A stretch of 64,000 bases of DNA from Actinoplanes xinjiangensis (GTDB lineage Bacteria; Actinomycetota; Actinomycetes; Mycobacteriales; Micromonosporaceae). The position numbers and the translations under genes were made by a program. The notes beneath the pieces were generated by a model that saw nothing but the letters and a program-made list of their open reading frames with translations, had not been told where the DNA came from and searched no databases. The DNA lies in NCBI RefSeq assembly GCF_003148685.1, contig NZ_QGGR01000023.1:62001-126000 (forward strand), read 5' to 3'. This document shows positions 43,306 to 51,444 of the stretch, piece by piece. The stretch's first letter is position 1. Each line of letters starts with the position of its first letter.

Positions 43306-44253
43306 TCAGCCCGCGTACACCGCCCAGGCGCCCGGCTCAGTCCACCAGGATCGCTTGCGGCTCGTGGATCCCGCCACCCCGTCGTCGAGGAACTGAAGGT
43401 CACCCTCACGGGGGAGGACGGACACCGCACGTCCTCGGACCCGGCGCACCTCCACCCGTACCCGCGTGGGCTTGAACAGCTTCTTGACGACCACCGGGAC
43501 CGCGACCGCCACCTCGACCCGGCCGTCGGTCGGGTCGCCGTCGGCGAGCAGGCGCAGGCCGTCGAACTCGGCGTAGCCTGCGCCGTTGCCGATCGCGCAG
43601 GCCAGCACCGGCTCCGCGCCGTCGGTGAGCACGGCGTCGTCGACCTCGACCCGGCCGCGCCACGGCACGGCCCGCCCGTTGTCGTCGGAGCCGCCGAGCA
43701 GCGCGCCGTCCAGGGTGATCGATCCGCCGTCGTTGCGCAGCAGGTCGAGCCGCCGGATCGTGCCGTTCATCACGGCCGCCGCGACGGCCGCGGGTGTCCG
43801 GGGGAGGCCCAACTGGGCCGCCAGGTCCTCGGTGTTGCCCGGGTCGAGCGGCAGGATCGCGACCGGCGGCAGGTCCGGCACGGTCCGCCCGGCGGGCAGA
43901 TCGTCGGGCCGTTTACTGGGCGGCGGGGCGTAGCGCCGGACCAGCCGGCGCATCACGGCGCGCAGCTGGCCGTCGGTCGCGGTCGCCACCACCAGGCGTA
44001 CGTTGCCGGCCGGGTCCGGCCAGGTCAGGCCGTCCGGGCGGGCCGGACCGTCGAACCGGGCGAGGACCGCGTCGATCTCCTGATCGGAGCCGGCCAGCAC
44101 GGTCTCCACCCGCGCCCCCGCCTCGCGCAGCGCGTCCGCGCAGGCCAGGACGGGGGTACGGGGAGTGGCACAGGCGGCGTTGCAGCCGCCGCAGCCCGAA
44201 CCACAGGAGTCGCCCGAGCCCTCGGCCAGGCTCAGGAGAACGACGTCGTACAT
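43306..44253 (-). CDS. Diacylglycerol-kinase-like protein with Cys-rich N-terminus
   Basis: The 315-aa protein resembles the DAGK/YegS/sphingosine-kinase fold. After about 85 residues comes VVATATDGQLRAVMRRL in the place of the nucleotide loop (GGDGT in active kinases), then VAILPLDPGNTEDLAAQLGLP in the place of the LPLGTGNDxA motif. A beta-rich C-terminal domain follows. The GGDGT loop is not conserved, so kinase activity is doubtful. The N-terminus contains clustered cysteines C17, C21, C24 and C28 (CGSGCGGCNAAC), an unusual metal-ligand-like motif. The ATG overlaps the purA stop by one base (TGATG), so translation is coupled to purA. Confidence 0.7.
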   Translation of the reverse strand: MYDVVLLSLAEGSGDSCGSGCGGCNAACATPRTPVLACADALREAGARVETVLAGSDQEIDAVLARFDGPARPDGLTWPDPAGNVRLVVATATDGQLRAVMRRLVRRYAPPPSKRPDDLPAGRTVPDLPPVAILPLDPGNTEDLAAQLGLPRTPAAVAAAVMNGTIRRLDLLRNDGGSITLDGALLGGSDDNGRAVPWRGRVEVDDAVLTDGAEPVLACAIGNGAGYAEFDGLRLLADGDPTDGRVEVAVAVPVVVKKLFKPTRVRVEVRRVRGRAVSVLPREGDLQFLDDGVAGSTSRKRSWWTEPGAWAVYAG

Positions 44254-45545
44254 CAGACTCCGCCGAGAACCGAGTGCCGCTCGATGACCGCCTCGCGACC
44301 GGGGCCGACGCCGACGATCGAGATCCGGGCGCCGATCCGGGCCTCGACGAACTCGACGAAGTCCTGCGCCTCCTGGGGCAGATCCTCGAACTTGCGGCAG
44401 CCGGAGATGTCCTGTTTCCAGCCGGGCAGCGTCTCGTAGATCGGCAGCGCGTGGTGGAAGTCGGTCTGGTTGACCGGCATCTCGTCGTGCCGGACACCGT
44501 TCACCTCGTAGGCCACGCAGACCGGGATCTCGTCCAGCCCGTCGTAGTTGTCGAGTTTGGTCATCGCGAAGTCGGTGACCCCGTTGATCCGCTGGGCGTA
44601 CCGGCCGATCACCAGGTCGAGCCAGCCGATCCGGCGCGGGCGGCCGGTGGTGGTGCCGTACTCGTGACCGACCTCACGCAGGTAGTCACCGAACTTGTCG
44701 TGCAGCTCGGTCGGGAACGGGCCCTCACCGACACGGGTGGTGAACGCCTTCAGCACGGCGATCACCCGGTCGATCCGGGTCGGCGGGATGCCGGCGCCGG
44801 TGCAGGCGCCGCCGGACGTCGCGTTCGAGCTGGTCACGAACGGGTACGTGCCGTGGTCCACGTCGAGCAGGGTGGCCTGGCCGGCCTCGCAGAGCACGAC
44901 CTTGCCGTCGTCGATGGCCTGGGACAGCTCCAGGGCGGTGTCCGCCACGTACGGCCGCAGCCGGTCGACGTACGACAGGAGCTCCTGGACGACGTCGTCG
45001 ACCTTCGCCCCGGTCCGGTTGTAGATCTTCGACAGCACCTGGTTCTTGAAGCCGAGTGCGGCCGTGACCTTCTGCCGCAGGATCGACTCGTCGAAGAGGT
45101 CCTGCACCCGGATGCCGACCCGGTTCATCTTGTCGGCGTAGGTCGGGCCGATGCCCCGGCCGGTCGTACCGATCCGGCGGGAGCCGAGGAAGCGCTCGGT
45201 GACCTTGTCCAGGGTGCGGTTGTAGGAGGCGATGACGTGCGCGTTCGCGCTGATGCGGAGCCGGGAGGTGTCGATGCCCCGGGCCTCCAGCCCGTCGATC
45301 TCCTGGAACAGCACGTTGAGGTCGACGACGACGCCGTTGCCGATCACCGGTACGACCCCCGGGGAGAGGATCCCGCTCGGGAGGAGGTGGAGCGCGTACT
45401 TCTCGCCGTCGATGACGACGGTGTGGCCCGCGTTGTTGCCACCGTTGAACTTGACCACGTAGTCGAGCCGGTCACCCAGCAGGTCCGTGGCCTTACCCTT
45501 GCCCTCGTCGCCCCATTGGGCGCCGACCAACACGATCACCGGCAC
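44253..45545 (-). CDS. purA: Adenylosuccinate synthetase
   Basis: This 430-aa protein has all landmarks of PurA: GAQWGDEGKGKATDLL (GTP loop), FNGGNNAGHTVV, SRRIGTTGRGIGPTYADK, LCEAGQATLLDVDHGTYPFVTSSN (key part GQATLLDVDHGTYPFVT), and TTTGRPRRIGWLD. It converts IMP and aspartate with GTP to adenylosuccinate, the first committed step to AMP. The GTG start at 45545 has only a distant AAAGG. A second GTG seven bases downstream is possible. It is divergent from purD across 91 nt and is co-translated with the DAGK-like gene. Confidence 0.97.
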   Translation of the reverse strand: MPVIVLVGAQWGDEGKGKATDLLGDRLDYVVKFNGGNNAGHTVVIDGEKYALHLLPSGILSPGVVPVIGNGVVVDLNVLFQEIDGLEARGIDTSRLRISANAHVIASYNRTLDKVTERFLGSRRIGTTGRGIGPTYADKMNRVGIRVQDLFDESILRQKVTAALGFKNQVLSKIYNRTGAKVDDVVQELLSYVDRLRPYVADTALELSQAIDDGKVVLCEAGQATLLDVDHGTYPFVTSSNATSGGACTGAGIPPTRIDRVIAVLKAFTTRVGEGPFPTELHDKFGDYLREVGHEYGTTTGRPRRIGWLDLVIGRYAQRINGVTDFAMTKLDNYDGLDEIPVCVAYEVNGVRHDEMPVNQTDFHHALPIYETLPGWKQDISGCRKFEDLPQEAQDFVEFVEARIGARISIVGVGPGREAVIERHSVLGGV

Positions 45546-45622
45546 TTTTAGATATGCCTTTCCCCAAGGTCGTACCTGGAGGAGTCCGGGTACTGCGAAA
45601 GTTTACGCGACGCCGCCGCAGG

Positions 45623-45628
45623 TAGGAT
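45623..45628 (+). promoter_or_regulatory. -10 element of purD
   Basis: TAGGAT ends 8 nt before the GTG at 45637. The transcript therefore has essentially no leader, and no ribosome binding site is needed or seen. Confidence 0.55.
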
Positions 45629-45636
45629 GGGCCGTC

Positions 45637-46878
45637 GTGCGCGTACTTCTGATCGGCTCCGGTGGGCGCGAGCACGCGCTTGCCGTCGGCCTCTCCGCCG
45701 ACCCGTCCGTCGACTTCCTGGCCGCGGCGCCGGGCAACCCCGGCATCGCCCAATTCGCCGAGCTGCACGACGTGAAACCCACCGATCCGGCCGCGGTCGC
45801 CGCGCTCGCCGTCGAACTGAACGCCGACCTCGTCGTGATCGGCCCGGAGGCCCCGCTGGTCGCCGGTGTCGCCGACGCGGTCCGCGCCAAGGGCATCGCC
45901 TGCTTCGGCCCGTCCGCCGCCGCGGCGCGCCTGGAGGGCTCGAAGGCGTTCGCCAACGAGGTGATGGCCGCCGCCGGCGTCCCGACCGCCCGGTCCTTCG
46001 ACTGTTCCACCGTCGCCGAGGCCCGGGCGGCCCTCGAAGAACTCGGCGCGCCGTACGTGGTGAAGAACGACGGTCTGGCCGCCGGCAAGGGCGTGGTCGT
46101 GACCGACGACCTGGACGAGGCCCTGATCCACGCCGAGGCGTGCGGCAAGGTCGTCATCGAGGAGTTCCTGCCCGGTCCCGAGGTCTCGCTCTTCGTGGTC
46201 ACCGACGGCACCGCCGTCGCGCCGCTGATGCCGGCGCAGGACTTCAAGCGCCTGGCCGACGGCGACGAGGGGCCCAACACCGGTGGCATGGGCGCCTACG
46301 CCCCGCTGGACTGGGCACCGGCCGACCTGACCGAGCGGGTGCTGCGGGAGACCGTCGAGCCGACGCTGGCCGAGATGCGCCGCCGGGGCACCCCGTTCGC
46401 CGGGCTGCTCTACGTCGGGCTCGCGCTCACCCCGGACGGCCCGAAGGTGATCGAGTTCAACGCCCGCTTCGGCGACCCGGAGACCCAGGTGGTGCTCGCG
46501 CTGCTGGAGACGCCGCTGGCCGGCCTGCTCAACGCCGCCGCGACCGGCACGCTGGCCGAGCACGGCCCGCTGACCTGGAAGTCCGGCGCGGCCATCACCG
46601 TGGTCGTGGCGAGCCACAACTATCCGGGCGTACCGCGTACCGGCGACGTCATCGAGGGTGCCGAGCGGCCCGGCGTCATCCACGCCGGGACCGCCCGTAA
46701 CGCCGACGGCGCGCTGGTGTCGGCCGGTGGCCGGGTGCTCAGCGTGACCGCCTCCGGCACCGACCTGGCCGGGGCCCGTGCGGCCGCCTACGCCCTGGTC
46801 GACGGGATCCGCCTGGACGGTGCCCAGTACCGGACCGACATCGCGCTGCGCGCCGTCGAGGGCCGCATCACGCTGTGA
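45637..46878 (+). CDS. purD: Phosphoribosylamine-glycine ligase
   Basis: This 413-aa protein is a typical ATP-grasp GARS. The N-domain is LLIGSGGREHALAVGLS and the ATP-grasp domain contains VVKNDGLAAGKGVVVTDD. It also has FKRLADGDEGPNTGGMGAYAP and VIEFNARFGDPETQVVL. It couples 5-phosphoribosylamine to glycine in step 2 of purine synthesis. GTG 45637 is chosen because MRVLLIGSGGREHAL is the canonical start. Upstream in-frame codons run through the promoter. The 3' end overlaps the convergent gene by 11 bp. Confidence 0.97.
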   Translation: MRVLLIGSGGREHALAVGLSADPSVDFLAAAPGNPGIAQFAELHDVKPTDPAAVAALAVELNADLVVIGPEAPLVAGVADAVRAKGIACFGPSAAAARLEGSKAFANEVMAAAGVPTARSFDCSTVAEARAALEELGAPYVVKNDGLAAGKGVVVTDDLDEALIHAEACGKVVIEEFLPGPEVSLFVVTDGTAVAPLMPAQDFKRLADGDEGPNTGGMGAYAPLDWAPADLTERVLRETVEPTLAEMRRRGTPFAGLLYVGLALTPDGPKVIEFNARFGDPETQVVLALLETPLAGLLNAAATGTLAEHGPLTWKSGAAITVVVASHNYPGVPRTGDVIEGAERPGVIHAGTARNADGALVSAGGRVLSVTASGTDLAGARAAAYALVDGIRLDGAQYRTDIALRAVEGRITL

Positions 46879-47449
46879 CGAGTGCCGGCCGCGTGGCGTC
46901 CCGCAACAGCACCACGGAGAACCACAGGACGCCCGCGGCCCCGGCCACCAGGCCGCCGAGGTAGAGCGCCTCGGGTACGGCGGCCCGCAGCGACGCCGCG
47001 CTCAGCCCCGGCACGTACAGCGCCAGGGCCGGGCGGGGCAGCACCCCGGCACGCCACGACGCGATGCCGAAGAGCACCACCCCGATCAGGAACGTCAGAG
47101 CCACCACCAGGAAGTACGGTCGTCCCGGCCCGGTGAGCACCGCCTCCCGGGTCGCCGCGTCCTGATATTGCAGGACCGCGTGGGTGAGGAACTCGATCGC
47201 GAAGAGCCCGCTCAGCCCGAGGTGGTTGAGCACGAAGCCGGCCAGCCCGAGCCACCCCGCCTCCCGCCGCTGCCGCAGGTGGAGCGCGGTCAGGGTGAGC
47301 AGCAGCAGCGCGGAGGCGGGCGGTGCCAGGGCGTGGGTGAAGCCGTTCTCCGGCAGCAGGCCGGCGCGCCGGGCGACGGCCACCAGCATGAGTACACCGC
47401 CGGCGACGCCGGTGAGGGCCGCGAGGCGGTAGAGGATCCGATCGGACAC
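46868..47449 (-). CDS. Integral membrane protein, unknown function (193 aa)
   Basis: The GTG at 47449 is preceded by AAGGAG (6-nt spacing). The product has about six hydrophobic helices (YRLAALTGVAGGVLMLVAVARR, key part LTGVAGGVLMLVAVA, then ASALLLLTLTALHL, GLSGLFAIEFLTHAVL, FLVVALTFLIGVVLFGIAS and a last near VAGAAGVLWFSVVLL). No transport motif is recognised. It is divergent from a two-component system across 171 nt and may be its target. Its last 11 bases overlap the end of purD on the opposite strand. Confidence 0.75.
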   Translation of the reverse strand: MSDRILYRLAALTGVAGGVLMLVAVARRAGLLPENGFTHALAPPASALLLLTLTALHLRQRREAGWLGLAGFVLNHLGLSGLFAIEFLTHAVLQYQDAATREAVLTGPGRPYFLVVALTFLIGVVLFGIASWRAGVLPRPALALYVPGLSAASLRAAVPEALYLGGLVAGAAGVLWFSVVLLRDATRPALVTA

Positions 47450-47608
47450 GGTGGGCTCCTTCGAGAGTGGATGCCTGACACCGTGGCCGGGGAGTCCCGC
47501 CACGGGACAGTGCCGCGTGGCCAGGAGTGGCGGCGCGGGCCGGCCGTTCGGCACATGACCTCCGGCCAGACATCGACGGCGACCCTGGGCCCGGCGGTAT
47601 CGGTCACC

Positions 47609-47614
47609 TAGCGT
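47609..47614 (+). promoter_or_regulatory. -10 element for the histidine kinase gene
   Basis: TAGCGT lies 6 nt before ATG 47621, so the transcript is probably leaderless. Confidence 0.5.
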
Positions 47615-47620
47615 GGCGGT

Positions 47621-48841
47621 ATGGCTGTGGATGCTCCGCCGCTGCGCTGGATGGCCTCGCTTCTCTACGTGGCCGTGATGCTCACCGGCCTCTACTACAC
47701 CGGCGCCGGTCTGGCCCCGGACTGGTCCCGCGGTGAGCTGGTGGTCTTCCTCGCCGGACTGATCGCGCTGCTCGTGGTCGAGCAGGTGGACTGGCGCCGG
47801 CCCCATTCCCGGCGCTGGTCGGTGGCCATGCTGCTGATCCGGATCGTGCTGCTGGAGGCGGTGAACGCGGCCGACGGCGCCGGATTCTCGCGTGCCCTCT
47901 ACGTGCTGGTGCCGTTCTTCGCGTATTTCTGGCTGGGTCGTGGCGCCGGAATCGGGCTGGCGACCTTCTATCTGGTGATGGCGCTGACCCGGGCGAGCAC
48001 GGTCACCGGCGGCCCGGCCGACCCCGAGGTCGTCTCCGAGTTGTTCATGCTCTTCATCGGCCTCGTCCTGGCGGTCGCCACCGCCGCGGTCGCGGTCGAA
48101 CAGAGGCGCAGCCGCATGCAGGCGGAACGGCTGGTGGCGGAGCTGACCGCGACGCAACAGCGGGTCGCCGAGCTGAGCGCCGCGAGTGAGCGCAACCGGC
48201 TGGCCCGGGACATCCACGACAGTGTCGGCCACCATCTGACCGCGATCAGCGTGCAACTGGCGAAGGCGGAGGCGTTCCGGGAGCGGGATCCGGCGATCGC
48301 GGACCGCGCGGTCGCCGACGCACACCGGGCGGCGACGCGGGCCCTGCGGGAGGTACGCGAGTCCGTCGGAACCCTCCGAGCCGAGCCGTTCTCCCTGGCT
48401 ACTGCCTTGTTCGCGCTGGTCGAGGGCCTGGACGACCCGGATTTCCGAGTGGTCCTCGATCTCGGCGGCTCAGAGACCGAGGACGGTCCGGAAAGCCTCG
48501 GCCGTCCGGAAGACCGCGGTGGCCCCGCCTTGACCGGTGGCCCTGCCTTGACCGGGCGGGCCGGTGCGGAGGCGCTGTACCGGGTCGCCCAGGAGGCGCT
48601 GACCAATGCCCGCCGGCATGCGAACGCCGGTCTGGTCCGGGTGGCGGTCCGTAGCGCGGGGGACGACGCGGTGCTCGAAGTGGAGGACGACGGCCGCGGG
48701 TTCGAGCCGGAGACCACCTCCGGCGGTGGCCTGCGGGGGATGCGGGAGCGCCTGGCGGCGCTGGGCGGGAGCGTGCGGGTGGAGTCGCGTCCCGGCCAGG
48801 GCACCCGGATCACCGCGAGCGTCCCGGCGGCGGGGCGATGA
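47621..48841 (+). CDS. NarL-type sensor histidine kinase
   Basis: This 406-aa protein has about five membrane helices in the first 155 residues and a short linker coiled-coil. The HisKA_3 dimerisation helix carries RNRLARDIHDSVGHHLTAIS, with the phosphorylated His at 199. An HATPase domain has EALTNARRHA (N box), EVEDDGRGF and GGGLRGMRERLAALGG. A short duplicated GGPALTG lies before the ATPase domain. The signal is unknown. The stop overlaps the regulator start as ATGA, so the pair is coupled. The adjacent divergent membrane gene is a candidate target. Confidence 0.93.
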   Translation: MAVDAPPLRWMASLLYVAVMLTGLYYTGAGLAPDWSRGELVVFLAGLIALLVVEQVDWRRPHSRRWSVAMLLIRIVLLEAVNAADGAGFSRALYVLVPFFAYFWLGRGAGIGLATFYLVMALTRASTVTGGPADPEVVSELFMLFIGLVLAVATAAVAVEQRRSRMQAERLVAELTATQQRVAELSAASERNRLARDIHDSVGHHLTAISVQLAKAEAFRERDPAIADRAVADAHRAATRALREVRESVGTLRAEPFSLATALFALVEGLDDPDFRVVLDLGGSETEDGPESLGRPEDRGGPALTGGPALTGRAGAEALYRVAQEALTNARRHANAGLVRVAVRSAGDDAVLEVEDDGRGFEPETTSGGGLRGMRERLAALGGSVRVESRPGQGTRITASVPAAGR

Positions 48842-49479
48842 CCGACGAGCCGGTCCGCGTGCTGGTGGCCGACGACCAGGCGCTGATCCGGGAGGGCATC
48901 GCCTCACTGCTCGGCATCGAGCCGGGCATCGAGGTGGTCGGGACGGCGGCGGACGGCCGGGCCGCGGTCGAGCTGGCACTGGCGACCACCCCGGACGTGG
49001 TGCTGATGGACGTCCGGATGCCGGTCCTGGACGGGCTGCGCGCCGCGGAGTTGCTGCGCGAGCGGCTGCCGGCCTGCCGGGTGCTGATGCTGACCACCTT
49101 CGACGACGAGGAGTACGTCGTCCGGGCGCTGCGTGCCGGAACCGGTGGTTATCTGCTCAAAGACCTGCCCCCGAAGGACCTGGCCCGGGCGGTACGGCTG
49201 GCCCGGGCCGGTGTCGACCAGCACGACAGCGCGGTGTTGCGGCGGGTGGTCACCGCCCTGGACCGGGGAGCGACGCCGGCGCGCCGGATCGATCTGACCG
49301 ACCGGGAGCAGGCCGTCCTGCGGCTGATCGCCCGCGGTGCCACGAACCGGGAGATCGCGGCGCGGCTCTTCGTGAGCGAGGGGACGGTCAAGAACCACGT
49401 CTCGAACATCTTGGCCCGGCTCGGCCTGCGGGACCGGACCCAGGCCGCCATCTACGCCCGCGACCGGGGGCTGCTCTGA
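48838..49479 (+). CDS. NarL/FixJ-family response regulator
   Basis: This 213-aa protein has a receiver domain with the acidic pair VADDQALIREG and the phosphoacceptor Asp58 in VLMDVRMPVLDG, plus LTTFDDEEYV and GYLLKD. A LuxR-type HTH follows, with LTDREQAVLRLIARGATNREIA (key part TNREIAARLFVSEGTVKNHV). It is the partner of the upstream kinase. It ends near a convergent terminator. Confidence 0.95.
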   Translation: MTDEPVRVLVADDQALIREGIASLLGIEPGIEVVGTAADGRAAVELALATTPDVVLMDVRMPVLDGLRAAELLRERLPACRVLMLTTFDDEEYVVRALRAGTGGYLLKDLPPKDLARAVRLARAGVDQHDSAVLRRVVTALDRGATPARRIDLTDREQAVLRLIARGATNREIAARLFVSEGTVKNHVSNILARLGLRDRTQAAIYARDRGLL

Positions 49480-49512
49480 GGGCGGTCGTCCCGTCGTACC
49501 ACCGCGGGGGTC

Positions 49513-49533
49513 TCGGGCGCGGTGGGCGCCCGA
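49513..49533. terminator. Hairpin between the convergent regulator and SCP2 genes
   Basis: TCGGGCGC and GCGCCCGA form an 8-bp stem with a 5-nt loop, 33 nt past the regulator stop and 23 nt past the minus-strand stop at 49556. Confidence 0.6.
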
Positions 49534-49555
49534 AACCGTGGGTGAGTCGCGGACC

Positions 49556-50008
49556 TCAGCCCTTGGGGATGTCGAAGAGCTTGGGGATGCTGGTGGCGAG
49601 GGTGACGTCGCCCTTGGTCTTGATCTTGCCGGTCATGAACAGCATCACCGGGTTGCCGGAGCCGGAGACGATCTTCAGGAAGGTCAGTCCGTCCATGGTC
49701 ATCGCGAGTTTCGGGTCGCGACCCGGGCTGCTGGTCACGGTGCAGGTGGCGTTCTCGATCACCGTCTCGTAGGTGTCGGAGGTGCCCCCGGGGCCGCCGG
49801 AGATGATCCAGTGGATGACGGTGGCGGTGTCGCCGGCCCGGTCCGCACGGAACAGCGTGGGCATCCGGTTGAAGACCTCGTCGAGGATCTTGGTGCGCTT
49901 CTCCGAGGCCATCACCTCGGCGATCTTGGCGTCCGGCGTGGATTTGACGAGCTGGGTGAACTCCCTCGGACCGATCGACGCGAGCGACTCGGGGCTGAAA
50001 TCAGTCAT
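49556..50008 (-). CDS. SCP2 sterol-binding domain protein
   Basis: The 150-aa protein has an SCP2-like alpha/beta fold: a helical N-terminus (EFTQLVKSTPDAKIAEVM), then FRADRAGDTATVIHWIISG and DPKLAMTMDGLTFLKIVSG. The C-terminal signature VMLFMTGKIKTKGDVTLATSIPKLF has key part LFMTGKIKTKGDVTLA. SCP2 domains bind hydrophobic ligands. The role in this organism is unknown. ATG 50008 has an AAAGGAAG site. It is divergent from the ArsR-family regulator at 50138 and may be controlled by it. Confidence 0.9.
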   Translation of the reverse strand: MTDFSPESLASIGPREFTQLVKSTPDAKIAEVMASEKRTKILDEVFNRMPTLFRADRAGDTATVIHWIISGGPGGTSDTYETVIENATCTVTSSPGRDPKLAMTMDGLTFLKIVSGSGNPVMLFMTGKIKTKGDVTLATSIPKLFDIPKG

Positions 50009-50099
50009 CAGGCTTCCTTTCGGAGTTCGCCGGTGTACTCGCCGGTAAGTTCAGCGAGGATGCCGCTTTTCTGAGCAGTGTGCCACTCCCAAATGAATG

Positions 50100-50128
50100 T
50101 TGGACAGTCGGGTCGGTCTGCTCATAAA
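50100..50128 (+). promoter_or_regulatory. Promoter of the ArsR-type gene
   Basis: TTGGAC (50100-50105) and CATAAA (50123-50128) are 17 nt apart. The start codon at 50138 lies at about +4, so the mRNA has almost no leader. Confidence 0.55.
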
Positions 50129-50137
50129 CTCCCCAAC

Positions 50138-50671
50138 ATGTCTTTGGGAGATGGCGACAAGGCCGCCTTACGAGCGCTGGCCCATCCGGTCCGGCTCCAG
50201 ATCATGTCCCTGCTGACCGGGGCCGAGATGACCGCGGCCGAGGTCGCCCGCGAGCTCGGGCTGACCCATGCCAACGCCAGCTATCACCTGCGCAATCTCC
50301 TGTCCGGTGGGCTGATCGTGGCGGCCGGCGAGGAGAAGATCCGCGGTGGTGTCGCCAAGCGGTACCGGTACGACGTACACAGCGAGCCCGCCCGCGGCCC
50401 CCGGCCGGACGAGCAGCTCCGTGCCGAGTTCGCCGCCATCGCCCACGAGCTGGTCCGCCGCAGCGCCGGCGCCCACTTCGCCGAGCGGCGCAATCTGGTC
50501 GGTGACGGCGACTTCTGGGTCGATCCCGAGGTGTGGATGGCCATCCGCGAGCGGATCTCCGAGGCCGTCGACGACCTGCACCGGGCGGCACGCCCCCCAC
50601 GGACCCCCGGCACCGTGCGTACCAGCACCACGGTCGCGATGTTCCAGCTGCGCGAGGAGCCGGCCGAGTGA
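50138..50671 (+). CDS. ArsR-family helix-turn-helix regulator
   Basis: This 177-aa protein begins MSLGDGDKAALRALAHPVRL, with a winged helix through GAEMTAAEVARELGLTHANASYHLRNL (recognition part LTHANASYHLRNL) and GVAKRYRYDV. A C-terminal helical domain of about 100 residues follows. It resembles regulators that sit in front of MFS exporters. In-frame codons upstream to 50078 run through the promoter. Its stop overlaps the start of the MFS remnant (GTGA), so the original operon was regulator plus transporter. The transporter is broken, so the regulator may have lost its partner. Confidence 0.88.
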   Translation: MSLGDGDKAALRALAHPVRLQIMSLLTGAEMTAAEVARELGLTHANASYHLRNLLSGGLIVAAGEEKIRGGVAKRYRYDVHSEPARGPRPDEQLRAEFAAIAHELVRRSAGAHFAERRNLVGDGDFWVDPEVWMAIRERISEAVDDLHRAARPPRTPGTVRTSTTVAMFQLREEPAE

Positions 50672-51444
50672 ACGCGCTCGCGCCGCTGCGGCACACCTCG
50701 TTCCGGTTCCTGCTGGCCGGGCGGTCGATCAGCGCGCTGGGCAACTCGTTCGCGCCGATCGCCCTCGCCTTCGCCGTCCTCGACGACCGGCCGAGCGTCC
50801 GCATCTGGTCGCCGATCTGCGGCTCGGCTGGTCGGAGTTCCGCTCCCGCACCTGGCTCTGGGCGGTGGTGGGCGGCTTCGGGGTGCTGAACGCGGCGTGG
50901 AGCGGCGGTATGTACGTGCTCGGCCCGGCGGTCGCCGACGAGACCATCGGCCGCCCGGCGTGGGGTCTGGTTCTCGCCGCGGAGACCGCCGGGATGATCG
51001 TCGGCGGGTTGCTGGCGATGCGTCTCCGGCTGCACCGGCTGCTGCTGGTCGGCGTGATCGGCTGTTTCGGGATGGCGCTGCCGCTGTTCGTGCTCGGCCT
51101 CCACCCCCCGGCTGTGGGTGCTGCTGCCGACGATGTTCGTGGCCGGGCTCATGTTGGAGCAGTTCGGCGTGGCCTGGGAGACCTCGATGCAGGAGCACGT
51201 GCCGGCGGACCGGCTGGCGCGCGTGTACTCGTACGACATGGTCGGTTCCTTCATCGCGATGCCGCTCGGTGAGGTGGCGGTCGGGCCGGTCGCACACGAG
51301 ATCGGGCTGGGCGTGACGCTGATCGGGACCGGGACGGTGGCGACGCTCGCGGTGGTCGGCATGCTCAGCAGCCGCGAGGTACGCACCCTGCGTCACCGGC
51401 TGCCGGAGGACGTACCGCGGCCCGTGACAGAATCGGTGCCGTGA
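50668..51444 (+). pseudogene. Decayed MFS transporter (internal deletion plus frameshift)
   Basis: Three pieces of one MFS protein occur in successive frames. The N-terminus APLRHTSFRFLLAGRSISALGNSF...AFAVLDD starts from GTG 50668. A middle piece from about 50805 (VADLRLGWSEFRSRTWLW... AAETAGMIVGGLLAMRLR) is in the next frame. The C-terminal piece from about 51110 (LLPTMFVAGLMLEQFGVAWETSM... RVYSYDMVGSF) is in a third. About 150 residues covering helices 2-6 are missing between the first two. The second break lies at a C-run near 51106-51112, where one extra G restores the expected PPLWVLLP if removed. The stop overlaps the purB start. A sequencing error could explain the second break but not the deletion. 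Confidence 0.85.
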
